A stretch of 64,000 nucleotides of DNA from Flavobacterium muglaense (GCF_014305155.1 NZ_JACRUK010000010.1:32393-96392), one strand, 5' to 3'; positions 47,119 to 55,152 are shown, counted from the first letter of the stretch. Numbers and translations: made by a program. The notes: generated by a model not told the origin, from the sequence alone.

Positions 47119-47153
47119 CTTTATTGCCTCCTTTCTTTAAGGAGGCAATAAAG
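47119..47153. repeat. Perfect 15-bp stem-loop in the leader of the PKD/barrel gene
   Basis: CTTTATTGCCTCCTT (47119-47133), loop TCTTT, and its exact complement (47139-47153). There is no strong T-run on either side, so it is not an obvious terminator. It is 37 bases upstream of the 47081 start codon and would fall in its 5' untranslated region, so it could be regulatory. Confidence 0.55.
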
Positions 47154-47333
47154 ATTGTAACGGATAGCAGGAATAGCTTCTAAAAAATAGACGTATTAAT
47201 TGTTAAATATAAATAAAACTGAGGTCTATTTCATGAAATTTTTATAAAAATAATGGAATTGTTGTTTGTGTAGTAGCTTGATTGTAATTTGTATAGCGGT
47301 TAATTTATGGTTTTTGATGGTGGATACATGCAA

Positions 47334-47360
47334 AAAAGCGATGAGTTTATCATCGCTTTT
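47334..47360 (-). terminator. Terminator of the OmpA-family gene
   Basis: AAAAGCGATGA and TCATCGCTTTT around a 5-base loop, with a T-run of six on the minus strand, about 20 bases past the stop codon at 47383. It separates ompA from the PKD/barrel gene. Confidence 0.85.
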
Positions 47361-47382
47361 AAGTGGTAAAATAAGTGTTGTA

Positions 47383-49254
47383 TTATTGTGGACAAATTAC
47401 TTTTACTTCGGTTCTTCTGTTGGCTTGGTGATCTGCTTCTGAGCATTCTACTCCATCAGCACAACGGTTTAGTAATTTAGATTCTCCGTATCCTTTTCCT
47501 GTTAATCTCGCTCTTGAGATTCCTTGAGAAGTGATGTAATCTACCGCTGCATTGGCTCTGTTTTGAGATAATGTTTGGTTGTATCCGTTTGAAGCTCTAG
47601 AATCGGTGTGAGACGATAGCTCTACTTTTACACCTGGATTGTCATTCATAAACTGTACTAATCTGTTCAATTCTGGTTTTGCATCTTCTCTAATGAAGTA
47701 TTTACCTATATCATAGTGAATGTTTTTTAGTGCGATTGCCGTACCACAATCAGCGGCGTCCATGCATATTTCTAATTGGATGAAAAGTGATTTGTTTCTA
47801 TCATAATCTTTTGTCGAAAGGATCATGGTTTGAGACATGTAATTTTCTTTTTTACCGTAAATGCTGTAGTTTGTGTTTTCGATTGCTTGAAAAGTAAACT
47901 CTCCTTTTTCACTTGTGTTGGTTGTTTTTTGGGTAGCCAATTGGTTGTTTTTAAGTACAATGCTTACTCCGTTTATGGCTATATTAGTGTTACAAATGAT
48001 TGCTTTTCCTTTGATAATGAAATTTCTGTCGGCATATAAGATGTCTTTTACGATCGTTTTGTCGTTTTGAAACTCTGATTTTTTAGCTGCGTTTCCTTCT
48101 AAAGCAAGATCGTTAAACATACCGTCAATCGTGTAATCATCAGGTAAAAGGTCACAAAATTGTACTACTCCAAAGGCATCTGTTTTGGCTGTTTTTACTA
48201 CAATTCCTTTTGAATCTTTGATAGATACATCTGTATTAGGTAAGATTTCTTTAGTAAACTTGTCTTTAGCAGTAGTTTGAATACAATATTTTTTTTCTAC
48301 GGGAGCTGCTTTTGTTTCTTCAACAATTTCTTTCGGTGCTTTTTGTGAAGGACCAAAACGGTATGTTAATCCTGCGAATACGCCTACTGATGATAAGTCA
48401 GTTTTACGTCTTAACTCGTCTGAAGTTGCTGATCCACCTTGATTATCACGAATAATTGCTTTGCTGTTGAAGGCATCAATAGTAGAAGCGTTTGTAGTTC
48501 CTTGTTGAATGCTAGTTGTTCCTTTTTCATAATAGTATACTTGTTGTGGGCTTCCTGCTGGTAAATATCCTTTGCTTATAAGTATATCATTTTTAGCCGA
48601 TTCTTGTGCACCACCAAAGTAGTTCATGTAATAAGCTCCTGCATGCACACCCCAATGTTGGTTAAAAAAGTAAGTGAATCGTGCTTGTGCTTTTCCAGCA
48701 AATAAGTTTTGCTTGTCCCAACCAGAGTGGTAGGTTAGTATGTCTACAGTTGCATCTTTTCTAGTAGCTTCGACTAGTATTTCGCCTCCGTCAATAGTTC
48801 CTAAACCGGCAAGTAATGACAATTCGGCTTGAAATTTATTGTTTTTGCTTAAATGTCTAAACGATGGTCCTGCTCCTACAAACATTCTAGCAATGTCGTT
48901 TTTGGTTACGGATAGGTCCGTATAAGCAACTGCGGTTGGTATTGCTCCTCCATTATCATAAAACGGATTGTTGATGTTGCTTTTAGGACTGTTTTTGATG
49001 TAATCAAAGTCGGCTTGCAATCCGAACCATTTCCAGTAGTGGTTCGCTGATAAACCTCCCATCATCCCGCCAGAGTAATCGATGTATTTGAAGTCTTCTT
49101 TATAAGATGGGAAATCATATCCTAATCTTGTTGAAAATTGCCATTCTGTTTTTTGAGTTGCTTTGTCGGCTACTTTTGAAACTTGTGCTTTTGTGTTTTG
49201 GAATCCCATTCCAATTAAAAGCATTGCTAAAATAATTTTGAAATTTGTTTTCAT
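47383..49254 (-). CDS. OmpA-family outer-membrane protein, 623 aa
   Basis: Anchors the outer membrane to peptidoglycan. Signal peptide near residues 1-23. An N-terminal barrel of about 300 residues (FSTRLGYDFPSYKEDFKYIDY to AGLTYRFGPS). Two carboxypeptidase-regulatory-like Ig modules near 320-480 (DTDVSIKDSKGIVVKTAKTDAFGVVQF and NGVSIVLKNNQLATQKTTN). The C-terminal OmpA domain has VELSSHTDSRASNGYNQTLSQNRANAAVDYI and NRRTEVKV. Four tandem ECF-like promoter modules precede it, the nearest ending 36 bases from the ATG, and a terminator follows. It is divergent from the ECF sigma gene and is probably a target of that factor. Confidence 0.92.
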   Translation of the reverse strand: MKTNFKIILAMLLIGMGFQNTKAQVSKVADKATQKTEWQFSTRLGYDFPSYKEDFKYIDYSGGMMGGLSANHYWKWFGLQADFDYIKNSPKSNINNPFYDNGGAIPTAVAYTDLSVTKNDIARMFVGAGPSFRHLSKNNKFQAELSLLAGLGTIDGGEILVEATRKDATVDILTYHSGWDKQNLFAGKAQARFTYFFNQHWGVHAGAYYMNYFGGAQESAKNDILISKGYLPAGSPQQVYYYEKGTTSIQQGTTNASTIDAFNSKAIIRDNQGGSATSDELRRKTDLSSVGVFAGLTYRFGPSQKAPKEIVEETKAAPVEKKYCIQTTAKDKFTKEILPNTDVSIKDSKGIVVKTAKTDAFGVVQFCDLLPDDYTIDGMFNDLALEGNAAKKSEFQNDKTIVKDILYADRNFIIKGKAIICNTNIAINGVSIVLKNNQLATQKTTNTSEKGEFTFQAIENTNYSIYGKKENYMSQTMILSTKDYDRNKSLFIQLEICMDAADCGTAIALKNIHYDIGKYFIREDAKPELNRLVQFMNDNPGVKVELSSHTDSRASNGYNQTLSQNRANAAVDYITSQGISRARLTGKGYGESKLLNRCADGVECSEADHQANRRTEVKVICPQ

Positions 49255-49280
49255 GGTATACGTTTTTATTTGGTTGTTGT

Positions 49281-49323
49281 TTTATACTACTATATCAATT
49301 TTGGTTTTGAATTGTTACCCCTG
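49281..49323 (-). promoter_or_regulatory. ECF-type promoter module, copy 1 (proximal, ompA)
   Basis: Minus strand: CAGGGGTAACAATT, 11 bases, then TTGATATA (49298-49291), followed by GTAGTATAAA. 36 bases separate it from the ompA ATG, so this is the copy best placed to start the ompA transcript. No TAnnTTTG box is present. Confidence 0.6.
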
Positions 49324-49428
49324 TTTTTGATTTTTTTTTATCGGGTAATTATTTTTCAAATATGTCTAGTGAAATAGCGTTTGTTTTTTTTGATATACTT
49401 TTTCATTTTTTAATGAATTGGTATTTGT

Positions 49429-49471
49429 TTTATACAACTATATCAATTTTGGTTTTGAATTGTTACTCCTG
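49429..49471 (-). promoter_or_regulatory. ECF-type promoter module, copy 2
   Basis: Minus strand CAGGAGTAACAATT, 11 bases, then TTGATATA, followed by GTTGTATAAA. It differs from copy 1 at two positions. It lies 148 bp upstream of copy 1 in the same direction. Confidence 0.5.
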
Positions 49472-49584
49472 CTTTTGATTTTTTTTATCGGGTAATTATT
49501 TTCCAAATATGCCTAGTGAAATAGCGTTTGATTTTTTTGATATACTTTTTCATGTTTTTTGTTTTTTAATGAATTGGTATTTGT

Positions 49585-49627
49585 TTTATACTACTATATC
49601 AATTTTGGTTTTGAATTGTTACCCCTT
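49585..49627 (-). promoter_or_regulatory. ECF-type promoter module, copy 3
   Basis: Minus strand GGGGTAACAATT, 11 bases, then TTGATATA and GTAGTATAAA. Identical to copy 1 except at the outer edge. It lies 156 bp upstream of copy 2. Confidence 0.5.
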
Positions 49628-49741
49628 ATTTTTGTTTTTTTTTATCGGGTGATGATTTTCCAAATCCGTCTAGTGAATTGGTAGCTTATTTTTTTGATTT
49701 GCTTTTTCATATTTTCAAGTTTTTAATGAACATACATTTGA

Positions 49742-49784
49742 TTTATAGTAGTATATCAACAGGGTTTTAAAATTGTTACCCCTG
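49742..49784 (-). promoter_or_regulatory. ECF-type promoter module, copy 4 (distal, otherwise diverged repeat)
   Basis: Minus strand CAGGGGTAACAATTTTAAAA, five bases, then TTGATATA. The 43-bp length is kept and both blocks are intact, though the spacer has changed and the rest of the repeat unit is lost. This is the copy most like the site at 29069-29111. Confidence 0.5.
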
Positions 49785-49840
49785 AAATCAAAAAATATTT
49801 GATTTTCTTTTTTTACATTAGCCAATAAATTTTTTTTGCT

Positions 49841-50425
49841 ATGGCCAATACTACGTTGCATCCCGACCAATCCTATATTGAAGGACTTGCTAATAATGAT
49901 TCGGCAATCATTCAGTCGATCTATAAGAAGTTTGTACCCAAAGTGATTTCCTATATCAGGAACAACTCTGGCGATGAAGATCAAGCGCAAGATGTGGTGC
50001 AGGAAATAATGATTGTACTGTTTAATCAGGCCAAAGCCAAAAGTTTACAGTTGAGCTGTCCCTTTGATGCCTACTTTTTTTTGTTATGCAAAAGGAAATG
50101 GCTGAACGAATTAAAAAAAGCATCTAATAAAGGGGTAACAATTAAGGAAGAAGAAACATCTACTAATGAACCCACTGCAGATATGGTTGCCGAAACCGAA
50201 TTATTCGAAGAGAAGCAACAACTGTTTGATGCCATGTTCCAGAAGTTAGGCGAAAAATGCCAAGAAGTACTAAAGCTCAGTTTTACCATCAAGTCGATGG
50301 AAGAAGTGGCAGAGAAACTCAATGTGACTTATGGATATGTGCGCAAGAAAAAATCGTTGTGTACCGGGCAATTAACACAGTGGATTCAAGAAAACAGTCG
50401 CTTTAAATCTTTAAAACTTAGTTAG
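49841..50425 (+). CDS. ECF RNA polymerase sigma factor
   Basis: 194-aa sigma-70 family factor with regions 2 and 4 only. Region 2 is DEDQAQDVVQEIMIVLFNQAKA, near residues 45-66, followed by FDAYFFLLCKRKWLNELKK. Region 4, with its helix-turn-helix, is SMEEVAEKLNVTYGYVRKKKSLC, near 153-175. It is two bases from the anti-sigma-like gene and divergent from ompA across a promoter-repeat array. It probably directs polymerase to the GGnGTAACAA...TTGATATA module. No such module points toward the sigma gene itself. Confidence 0.92.
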   Translation: MANTTLHPDQSYIEGLANNDSAIIQSIYKKFVPKVISYIRNNSGDEDQAQDVVQEIMIVLFNQAKAKSLQLSCPFDAYFFLLCKRKWLNELKKASNKGVTIKEEETSTNEPTADMVAETELFEEKQQLFDAMFQKLGEKCQEVLKLSFTIKSMEEVAEKLNVTYGYVRKKKSLCTGQLTQWIQENSRFKSLKLS

Positions 50426-50427
50426 CC

Positions 50428-51153
50428 ATGAACGAAGAAAACTATATCCTATTCGATCAATACCTCCAAGAGGAATTGTCGAATTCCGAAAAAATAAATT
50501 TCGAAAAAGAACTCACCGATAATCCAGAATTGGCTGCCGCATTTGCCGCTTTCAAGGAAGCAAATGAGCAACTGGAAGTGAAATTTGGATTCGAAACCGA
50601 GCGCAATGCCTTTATTGACAATTTAAAAGCCATTTCCAAAGAGCAATTGCCAGCGCCCAAAGCCAAAGTGGTGCAGTTTAAACCTTGGATGTATATGGCG
50701 GCAGCATCAGTTGCGTTGTTGTTTGGAATATTTGTTTTTAATTCGAATTCAAATCCGTCGTTTGACGATTACAATCAGTACGAAAATGCATATTTCACGG
50801 AGAGAGGTGACGCTGTCGCAAATGTGAAACTGGCCGAAACAGCCTTTAATGACAAAAAGTATCAAGAAGCAATTCCGCTTTTGGAAGCCCTTTTGAAAGA
50901 TAATAAAACAGCTGAGTTGCAGTATTATTATGGTGTTGCCTTATTAGAAACCAACAAAACCAAAGAAGCCGAAGCTGTTTTTAACGAATTACAATCAGGA
51001 AATTCAATTTATAAAAACAAAGCCATCTGGAGTCTGGCATTGGCAAAACTAAAACAAAAGGAGTACAAAGCCTGCAAGGAAATACTATTGACTATTCCGG
51101 CAGATTATGAGAATTACGATCAGGTTCAAAAGTTGTTGAAGGACTTAGATTAA
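50428..51153 (+). CDS. Probable membrane anti-sigma factor with C-terminal TPRs
   Basis: 241 aa. Residues 1-80 are an acidic, helical cytoplasmic domain (YLQEELSNSEKINFEKELTDNPELA) of the kind that binds ECF factors. One membrane helix spans about 86-104 (WMYMAAASVALLFGIFVF). Residues about 125-235 are TPR repeats in the periplasm (AETAFNDKKYQEAIPLLEALL, YGVALLETNKTKEAEAVFNEL). The gene directly follows the sigma factor, so the pair probably forms a sensor switch in which periplasmic TPR contacts release the sigma factor. It has no zinc-binding HxxxCxxC motif. Confidence 0.82.
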   Translation: MNEENYILFDQYLQEELSNSEKINFEKELTDNPELAAAFAAFKEANEQLEVKFGFETERNAFIDNLKAISKEQLPAPKAKVVQFKPWMYMAAASVALLFGIFVFNSNSNPSFDDYNQYENAYFTERGDAVANVKLAETAFNDKKYQEAIPLLEALLKDNKTAELQYYYGVALLETNKTKEAEAVFNELQSGNSIYKNKAIWSLALAKLKQKEYKACKEILLTIPADYENYDQVQKLLKDLD

Positions 51154-51181
51154 AATATAATCTAATTAAGTTATAGTGGCG

Positions 51182-51245
51182 CTAAGACTTATAGGGAAAT
51201 CGGAGGGAACCATTGTTTTCTTGCGGTTACTTTTATAAGTCTTAG
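51182..51245 (+). terminator. Long stem-loop after the sigma/anti-sigma operon
   Basis: A perfect 12-bp stem, CTAAGACTTATA (51182-51193) and TATAAGTCTTAG (51234-51245), encloses a 40-base loop containing GGAAATCGGAGGGAACC and is followed by GTTTTTTTT. It probably ends the operon. The large, partly G-rich loop is unusual and could be a processed RNA. Confidence 0.65.
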
Positions 51246-51267
51246 TGTTTTTTTTGCTTATTAATCG

Positions 51268-51275
51268 TAAATTTG
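51268..51275 (+). promoter_or_regulatory. -7 promoter box of the tatD-type gene
   Basis: TAAATTTG fits TAnnTTTG, 29 bases before the ATG at 51305. No -33 TTG at the usual distance. Confidence 0.35.
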
Positions 51276-51304
51276 TTTTTTGAAATTGTATAGCAAAAAT
51301 CAAT

Positions 51305-52072
51305 ATGATATTTACAGATACGCATACCCATTTATATTCAGAAGAGTTTGAGCAAGACCGTACCGAGATGATACAACGAGCGATTGACGCTGGTGTCTCT
51401 CGTTTTTTTATACCCGCTATAGATTCGAGTTGTACCGCGTCTATGTATGCCTTAGAGCAGCAACACCCGGAACATGTTTTTTTAATGATGGGGTTGCATC
51501 CTACTTATGTGAAAGAAAATTATTTAGAAGAATTAAAACATGTCGAAGAAGAATTAGCCAAAAGAAAATTCTACGCTATTGGTGAAATTGGAATCGATTT
51601 ATTCTGGGATAAAACTTTCTTAAAAGAACAGCAAGCCGCCTTTAGAACTCAAATTCAATGGGCTAAAAAATACAAATTACCGATTGTGATTCATTGTCGG
51701 GATGCGTTTGACGAAGTTTTTGAAGTTTTAGAACAAGAAAAGTCTGATGATTTATTTGGAATCTTTCACTGTTTCACTGGAACCTATGAGCAAGCGCTTC
51801 AAGCCATTTCGTATAATATGAAACTGGGAATAGGAGGCGTGGTGACTTTTAAAAACGGAAAAATTGATCAGTTTTTAAACCAAATCGACTTGAAGCACAT
51901 TGTGTTAGAAACCGATTCGCCTTATCTAGCTCCAATTCCTTTTCGCGGAAAGCGAAATGAAAGTAGTTATTTAGTAAATGTAGCGACTAAATTGTCACAG
52001 ATTTATGATTGTACTATCGAAGAAATTGCTGCAATTACCACTCAAAATTCTAAGACGATTTTCGGGATTTAA
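51305..52072 (+). CDS. TatD family metal-dependent hydrolase (DNase)
   Basis: TIM-barrel hydrolase of the TatD family, involved in DNA end processing or repair. The metal ligands are in order: DTHTHL near residue 5, GEIGIDLFWD near 95, IHCRDA near 130, IFHCFTG near 155, and LETDSPYLAPIPFRGKRN near 203-220. 255 aa is normal. It is followed 60 bases later by the acyltransferase gene. Confidence 0.94.
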   Translation: MIFTDTHTHLYSEEFEQDRTEMIQRAIDAGVSRFFIPAIDSSCTASMYALEQQHPEHVFLMMGLHPTYVKENYLEELKHVEEELAKRKFYAIGEIGIDLFWDKTFLKEQQAAFRTQIQWAKKYKLPIVIHCRDAFDEVFEVLEQEKSDDLFGIFHCFTGTYEQALQAISYNMKLGIGGVVTFKNGKIDQFLNQIDLKHIVLETDSPYLAPIPFRGKRNESSYLVNVATKLSQIYDCTIEEIAAITTQNSKTIFGI

Positions 52073-52132
52073 TGTAAAATTCAACGTAAATTAATATTTT
52101 TTTTGTTCATTTGCCCACTTAAAATTACCAAA

Positions 52133-53260
52133 ATGCAAAAATTTGACGCTATTCGGCCGTTTTATGATTCCGAAATTAACGAAGCTATTGTATCCGTAGT
52201 CAATCATCCGATGATGAAAGCTATGATGAATTTTACATTTCCAGATTCAGACGATGCCGTTTGGAAAGAACAGCTTAGAAAAACACATTCTATTCGTGAT
52301 TTTCAATGTAATTTTATATACCATACCATACAAAAAGTATTAGAGAAAAGCTCTGACGGTTTGACTACTTCTGGTTTTGAAAAATTAGAAAAAGGAGAAT
52401 CCTATTTGTTTATTTCGAATCATAGAGATATTCTTTTAGACACTACTTTATTAAATGTGTCTCTGTTTGAGCACGGTCTAGTGATGACGGCTTCGGCTAT
52501 TGGGGACAACCTAGTTCAAAAGGATTTCTTGAATACCCTTGCTAAACTGAATCGTAATTTCTTGGTACAACGGGGCTTGACGCCAAGAGAAATGTTGCAA
52601 AGTTCAAAAAATCTGTCCGAATATATAGGGCATTTATTGCAGCATGAAAGCCGTTCGGTATGGATAGCACAACGTGAAGGACGTACTAAAGACGGTAATG
52701 ATGCCACAAATCCTGGGGTTTTAAAAATGCTTGGAATGGGATCGGATGAGGCGAATTTGATGGATTACTTCAAAAAAATCAAAATTGTTCCTGTCTCCAT
52801 GTCGTATGAATATGACCCGACTGATGTATTGAAAATTCCGCAATTAATTGCCGAAATGAATAACGAAGTCTATATCAAAGAAAAAAACGAAGATTTCATG
52901 ACGTTGTTAAGTGGTGTGATGGGTCCTAAAAAGCGCATTCACATGCATATAGGTGATGTTTTGAACACAGAACTAGATACCATAAAAGACGAATTCGAGA
53001 ACACTAACAAGCAAATTTTAGCCTTGGCACAAGTAATTGATGACTCTATATTGGCAAATTATAAGTTGTGGCCTACAAACTATATTGCGTATGATATTCT
53101 GAATAAAACAGAGGAGCACGCACATTTGTACACTGCCGATGAAAAATCACTATTTGAACGTCGTTTAGAAATGCGTATTGATGCCGAGAATCCTGTTGCT
53201 TTGCAAGGGATTTTAGATATGTATGCAAATCCTGTAGTGAACCACTTAAAATACAGCTAA
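52133..53260 (+). CDS. 1-acylglycerol-3-phosphate acyltransferase-like (PlsC superfamily)
   Basis: Membrane-associated acyltransferase of phospholipid synthesis. The longest frame opens at 52103; the ATG at 52133 (MQKFDAIRPFYDSEINEAI) is preferred and gives 375 aa. The acceptor motif is FISNHRDILLDTTLLN, in which His and the last Asp are five residues apart instead of the usual four (NHxxxxD), so the exact catalytic spacing is atypical. IAQREGRTKDGNDATNPGVL resembles the downstream EGTR-type motif. Its stop codon overlaps the asparaginase ATG (TAATG). Acyl acceptor not certain. Confidence 0.78.
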   Translation: MQKFDAIRPFYDSEINEAIVSVVNHPMMKAMMNFTFPDSDDAVWKEQLRKTHSIRDFQCNFIYHTIQKVLEKSSDGLTTSGFEKLEKGESYLFISNHRDILLDTTLLNVSLFEHGLVMTASAIGDNLVQKDFLNTLAKLNRNFLVQRGLTPREMLQSSKNLSEYIGHLLQHESRSVWIAQREGRTKDGNDATNPGVLKMLGMGSDEANLMDYFKKIKIVPVSMSYEYDPTDVLKIPQLIAEMNNEVYIKEKNEDFMTLLSGVMGPKKRIHMHIGDVLNTELDTIKDEFENTNKQILALAQVIDDSILANYKLWPTNYIAYDILNKTEEHAHLYTADEKSLFERRLEMRIDAENPVALQGILDMYANPVVNHLKYS

Positions 53261-54291
53261 TGCATACAAAGGCTAAAATTTTATTGATTTATACCGGTGG
53301 AACTATTGGTATGAGCAAGGATTTTGAAACAGGTGCACTTAAAGCATTTAACTTTAATAAGCTGTTGCAAAAGATTCCAGAATTGAAACAACTGGATTGC
53401 GCAATTGAAACCTATTCATTTGAGCACCCTATTGATTCGTCTAATATGAATCCGGACCAATGGATCAATATTGGTACGGTAATCGAAGAGCATTACGCTT
53501 CGTTTGACGGTTTTGTGGTTTTGCATGGGTCTGATACGATGTCGTATTCGGCATCGGCATTGAGTTTTATGTTGGAGAACTTAGCAAAGCCGGTTATTTT
53601 TACGGGTTCGCAATTGCCAATAGGTGATTTACGTACCGATGCCAAAGAAAATTTAATTACGGCTATACAAATCGCTTCTTTGATGAACGAAGGCAAACCT
53701 GTTATACAAGAGGTTTGCTTGTACTTTGAATATAAATTATACCGTGGAAACCGCACCACAAAAATCAACGCAGAGCACTTTAGAGCGTTTACCTCACCCA
53801 ATTATCCAGAATTAGTAGAGTCAGGGGTGCATTTAAAATTGTATCCAGAGTTGTTTTTAGCTCAAGAGAGTCAAAAACCATTGCAACTCCATAAATCTAT
53901 GGATAACAATGTGGCCATTATTAAGATGTTTCCGGGTATGAGCGAAACGGTCTTGGCGGGAATTTTGTCAATCAAAGGGTTAAAAGGAATTGTTTTAGAA
54001 ACCTATGGTTCTGGGAACGCGCCTACCGAAGATTGGTTTTTAAACCTAATGCGCAAAGCAATTTTGGACGGTTTACATGTTGTGAATGTTACCCAATGTT
54101 CAGGCGGAAGCGTCAATATGGGTCAATATGAAACCAGTACTGTACTGAAGGAAATAGGCGTTATTTCGGGTAAAGACATCACCACCGAAGCGGCTATAAC
54201 AAAACTAATGTATTTGCTGGGTTACACTATAGATGCTGGTGCTTTCAAAACAGTTTTTGAAACGGCATTGCGCGGAGAAATTGCATTATAA
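53260..54291 (+). CDS. Asparaginase, type I (cytoplasmic)
   Basis: Hydrolyses asparagine to aspartate and ammonia. The N-terminal catalytic threonine motif is YTGGTIGM (residues 11-18). The second is VVLHGSDTMSYSASALSFML near residue 87, with the catalytic Thr-Lys/Asp region following, and ITGSQLPIG-like IFTGSQLPIGDLRTDAKENL near 110. 343 aa and the lack of a signal peptide place it in the AnsA group. It is translationally coupled to the acyltransferase gene by a one-base overlap. Confidence 0.93.
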   Translation: MHTKAKILLIYTGGTIGMSKDFETGALKAFNFNKLLQKIPELKQLDCAIETYSFEHPIDSSNMNPDQWINIGTVIEEHYASFDGFVVLHGSDTMSYSASALSFMLENLAKPVIFTGSQLPIGDLRTDAKENLITAIQIASLMNEGKPVIQEVCLYFEYKLYRGNRTTKINAEHFRAFTSPNYPELVESGVHLKLYPELFLAQESQKPLQLHKSMDNNVAIIKMFPGMSETVLAGILSIKGLKGIVLETYGSGNAPTEDWFLNLMRKAILDGLHVVNVTQCSGGSVNMGQYETSTVLKEIGVISGKDITTEAAITKLMYLLGYTIDAGAFKTVFETALRGEIAL

Positions 54292-54344
54292 ATTGTTTTT
54301 GCTTTTTTAACTCATATTTTTTCATGTTATTTGCAGACCTTAAT

Positions 54345-54429
54345 AGAGAGGTGGCCGAGTGGCTGAAGGCGCACGCTTGGAAAGCGTGTATATGGTAACA
54401 TATCGAGGGTTCGAATCCCTTTCTCTCTG
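54345..54429 (+). tRNA. tRNA-Ser (GGA anticodon)
   Basis: 85 nt with a long variable arm. The acceptor 5' strand AGAGAGG pairs with 3' TCTCTCT (one G-T), discriminator G. The D arm contains GGCCGAGTGGCTGAAGGC, the anticodon stem CACGC/GCGTG holds the loop TTGGAAA with GGA, and the T arm is GAGGG TTCGAAT CCCTT. The CCA end is not encoded. It decodes UCC and UCU. The A-U first pair is slightly unusual for tRNA-Ser. Confidence 0.95.
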
Positions 54430-54434
54430 CGACA

Positions 54435-54468
54435 AAATGCTTCCTGATCAGGAAGCATTTTTTTTTGT
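54435..54468 (+). terminator. Terminator of the tRNA-Ser gene
   Basis: AAATGCTTCCTGATCAGGAAGCATTT is perfectly self-complementary and is followed by a T-run, starting six bases past the tRNA. Confidence 0.9.
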
Positions 54469-55152
54469 TCGTTTATTGATTTGCCAGACTTTGTTGTTGA
54501 TTTGTGTTGGATTAGGAAGTTCTATGTCAAGTCTAGCTTGGTTTTCATTTTAATAGAGTATAAGGGCAGATCGAGAAAATTGTTTTTCCCACAAAATTTA
54601 TATTTACTAAAGAAGCAAATAGACACTACAAATTATTTGTGCTGTCTATTTAATATGTAGTACTCCATAGGTTTGGGCATTCCTGCTGTACAAACCATAA
54701 ATTATATTTGTTAGCAAGAATAATCGTACTTATAGTATTAATTCGTGCATTTAATCGATTATATTTGTTTTTAATCTGATATTCTGTTAAGTTTGTTCTA
54801 AGAAATAAGCAAAACTATTGTATCATTAAAACGACAATCAGATGAAACTAGCAAATAAAAAAGAGGGAATGTTCTTGTATATAGGAGGTTTTTTTATCAT
54901 TATGGCTAGCTCGTGTGTAGTAGTCTTGATAGCAATGTTATTGTAATTTTCATGATCTCGAATTTTTTATTTTTTCCCCAAATTATAAAAAGCCCCAAGT
55001 TTTTTATTTTCCTACTGCTACAGCCCTTTAGAGAAATCTAAGGGGTTTTAGTGTTTTTATGATTATTAGCACATAAAGACTATCAAAATATTATATTTGT
55101 AGTAGTTATAGCCTAGAGCGTGACTACTGATTAATATAAGTGTAATAAGATC
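54469..55152. other. 684-base intergenic region after the tRNA
   Basis: No full-size gene. It holds a stem-loop AAATAGACA/TGTCTATTT at 54617-54651, two TATATTTG boxes (54703-54710 and 54760-54767) without -33 partners, a 34-codon membrane peptide frame at 54842, a terminator-like hairpin CCCTTTAGA/TCTAAGGGG at about 55023-55045, and a TATATTTG box at 55092-55099 that probably serves the next gene. I see no integrase or attachment-site duplication of the tRNA end. Confidence 0.5.
54842..54946 (+). CDS. Possible 34-aa membrane peptide
   Basis: Begins MKLANKKEGMFLYIGGFF and continues with IIMASSCVVVLIAMLL: a basic N-terminus then one hydrophobic helix. It lies after two TATATTTG boxes and before a terminator-like hairpin, which gives it a gene-like setting. 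It could be a real small membrane protein or a chance frame. No family recognised. Confidence 0.35.
   Translation: MKLANKKEGMFLYIGGFFIIMASSCVVVLIAMLL

Larger units (their letters stand above)
49281..49741. repeat. Three tandem repeats of about 150 bp between ompA and the sigma gene
   Basis: Copies at 49281-49428 (148 bp), 49429-49584 (156 bp) and 49585-49741 (157 bp) are alike over their full length, with small indels in T-runs. A fourth copy survives only as its first 43 bp at 49742-49784. Each copy begins with the promoter-like module described separately, followed by a conserved tail containing TTTATCGGGTAATTATTTT and GTCTAGTGAAATAGCGTTTG or close variants. No open frame runs through them. 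Confidence 0.9.

Noticed and set aside
49281..49741. Tandem repeats considered as a CRISPR array
   Set aside because: Units are about 150 bp and alike throughout, with no unique spacers and no cas genes nearby.
50132..50143. GGGGTAACAATT, the first block of the ECF-type module, inside the sigma factor gene on the plus strand
   Set aside because: The second block TTGATATA is absent at the required spacing (CATCTACT is found instead), and the bases encode conserved-looking protein. Probably chance.
54345..55152. tRNA-Ser as an integration site for a mobile element
   Set aside because: No integrase gene and no repeat of the tRNA 3' end were seen downstream.
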